Below, one piece after another: positions 5,787 to 6,400 of a stretch of 6,400 nt of DNA (position 1 is the first letter of the stretch; every line of letters begins with the position of its first letter). Location: contig CANQIG010000112.1 of NCBI GenBank assembly GCA_947623765.1, positions 1-6,400 on the forward strand. Reading direction: 5' to 3'. This DNA comes from an uncultured Clostridia bacterium. Lineage in GTDB: Bacteria; Bacillota; Clostridia; Oscillospirales; Acutalibacteraceae. Position numbers and translations under genes: made by a program. Under the pieces are notes generated by a model that was not told where the DNA came from, made no database searches, and saw nothing but the letters and a program-made list of their open reading frames with translations.

Positions 5787-6400
5787 TCCGCGTCGCAGAG
5801 ACGGCAGGGTTCTGCTTCGGCGTCGACCGCGCGGTGACGCTTCTGCGCGGGCTGCTCGCCGAGGGCAAGCGCGTCGCGACGCTCGGCCCCATCATCCATA
5901 ACACGCAGCTCGTGGAGGAGCTTCGGCAGCAGGGCGCGCGGATCATCGGCGCGCCGGAGGAAGCCGAGCCCGGGGAGACGGTCGTCATCCGCGCGCACGG
6001 GGTGCCGCCGAACGTCATGGAGGCGCTCGAAAAGGCAGGCGTCGAGGTGGTGGACGCGACGTGTCCCTTCGTGAAGAAGCTGCAGCACACCGTGGAGGAG
6101 GGCTCCGCCGCCGGACGGCGCGTGATGCTCGCCGGAGACGCGGAGCACCCGGAGGTGCAGGGCGTTCTCGGGTATGCAAAGGGCGAGCGGTTCACGTATC
6201 AGTCTGCAGAAGAGCTCGAAAATTACTTCAAAAACCGCCCCGAAGCGGCCCATGAGCCCCTTCTTTTCTGTCAACAAACCACTTTTAACGCGGAAGAATG
6301 GAAAAAATGCTTGATTTTCATTAAAAAGGTCTGTACAAACGCTTCCGTTTTTGATACAATATGTAATGCGACCGCGAATCGCCAGAAAGAGGCGAAGCGG
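5783..6400 (+). CDS. ispH: 4-hydroxy-3-methylbut-2-enyl diphosphate reductase (IspH), 5' part, runs off the window
   Basis: IspH reduces HMBPP to IPP and DMAPP, the last step of the MEP isoprenoid pathway, using a 4Fe-4S cluster. The 206 codons visible from the ATG at 5783 cover most of the catalytic domain. The three cluster-ligand cysteines are present: C11 in GFCFGV, C94 in DATCPFV and C194 in DTICNAT. So are the substrate-binding residues H39 (IIHN), H72 (RAHGV), H122 and catalytic E124 in HPEV, and the QTT motif (165-167). GGGGAG at 5771-5776 lies 6 bases before the start, and the ATG overlaps the plsC stop as ATGA. The family normally ends near 280-300 residues. In many Clostridia with this gene order it continues into ribosomal protein S1 repeats, which cannot be checked here. 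Codons 160-197 are AT-rich, unlike the rest of the gene. Confidence 0.97.
   Translation, partial: MIRVAETAGFCFGVDRAVTLLRGLLAEGKRVATLGPIIHNTQLVEELRQQGARIIGAPEEAEPGETVVIRAHGVPPNVMEALEKAGVEVVDATCPFVKKLQHTVEEGSAAGRRVMLAGDAEHPEVQGVLGYAKGERFTYQSAEELENYFKNRPEAAHEPLLFCQQTTFNAEEWKKCLIFIKKVCTNASVFDTICNATANRQKEAKR
6260..6373 (+). other. AT-rich, codon-atypical segment inside ispH
   Basis: Counted by hand, 6261-6360 has 33 G or C in 100 bases, in a region otherwise clearly GC-rich. G or C ends 14 of 38 codons for residues 160-197, against 35 of 38 for residues 71-108. The reading frame and the IspH motifs (QTT, DTICNAT) continue unbroken, so this is not a frameshift or an insertion. It could be a recombination tract from a lower-GC relative or a stretch kept AT-rich for a nucleic-acid-level reason. 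Confidence 0.75.
6332..6360 (+). promoter_or_regulatory. possible internal promoter inside ispH (extended -10)
   Basis: TGTACA (6332-6337; 4 of 6 match to -35) and TACAAT (6355-6360; 5 of 6 match to -10) have a 17-base spacer. TG at 6352-6353 gives an extended -10, TGATACAAT. It lies in the AT-rich segment within the coding sequence. It would transcribe the rest of ispH and whatever follows, for example S1 domains or a separate downstream gene. AT-rich DNA readily gives such matches, so this is a candidate only. Confidence 0.35.

Noticed and set aside
1..6400. A previously undescribed biological system
   Set aside because: All six substantial genes belong to well-known families with intact motifs in a common type of arrangement; no unexplained gene, array, mobile element or structured RNA was seen on either strand.

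Overview
The window looks like ordinary chromosomal DNA from a GC-rich member of the Firmicutes, most likely a Clostridia/Oscillospiraceae-type anaerobe. This rests on four things: sigma-A type promoters, strong AGGAGG-like ribosome binding sites, the order FAD oxidoreductase (HI0933 family) - cmk - plsC - ispH, and the MEP (IspH) isoprenoid route. The taxonomic placement is inference from gene order and sequence style, not from a database match. Most coding DNA is strongly GC-biased at third codon positions.

Layout. Two operons diverge from a 232-bp intergenic region (2100-2331). Leftwards (minus strand) run a MoxR-type AAA+ ATPase (1155-2099), a DUF58 membrane-anchored protein (31-1158) and the first 11 codons of a third gene that leaves the window at position 1. 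Each junction is a 4-bp ATGA stop/start overlap. Rightwards (plus strand) run an RpiR-family transcriptional regulator (2332-3219), an HI0933/YhiN-family flavoprotein (3203-4435), cytidylate kinase cmk (4460-5134), a PlsC-type 1-acylglycerol-3-phosphate acyltransferase (5127-5786) and ispH (5783 to beyond 6400). Spacings there are a 17-bp overlap, a 24-bp gap, an 8-bp overlap and a 4-bp overlap, so a single transcript is likely.

The intergenic region has a good sigma-A promoter candidate for each operon, both with 17-bp spacers. They do not overlap: the two -35 elements are about 40 bp apart. Between and within them lie a 12-bp near-direct repeat and a 10-bp palindrome, which are reasonable but unproven operator candidates.

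How the genes work together. MoxR plus DUF58 is a widespread pair, often followed by a transglutaminase-like protein. The ATPase is thought to act as a chaperone or metal-insertion factor for vWA-like partners at the membrane. The right-hand operon mixes a sugar-phosphate-sensing regulator with housekeeping enzymes: CMP/dCMP phosphorylation (nucleotide and CDP-lipid precursor supply), phosphatidic acid synthesis, and the last step of the MEP pathway. In many Clostridia ispH is fused at its 3' end to ribosomal protein S1 domains; that part would lie beyond this window.

I found no mobile element, CRISPR array, RNA gene, or evidence of an undescribed system. The most unusual sequence-level feature is a sharp AT-rich segment inside ispH (6260-6373). 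GC at third codon positions falls there from about 92% to 37%, and it contains an extended -10 promoter-like sequence.
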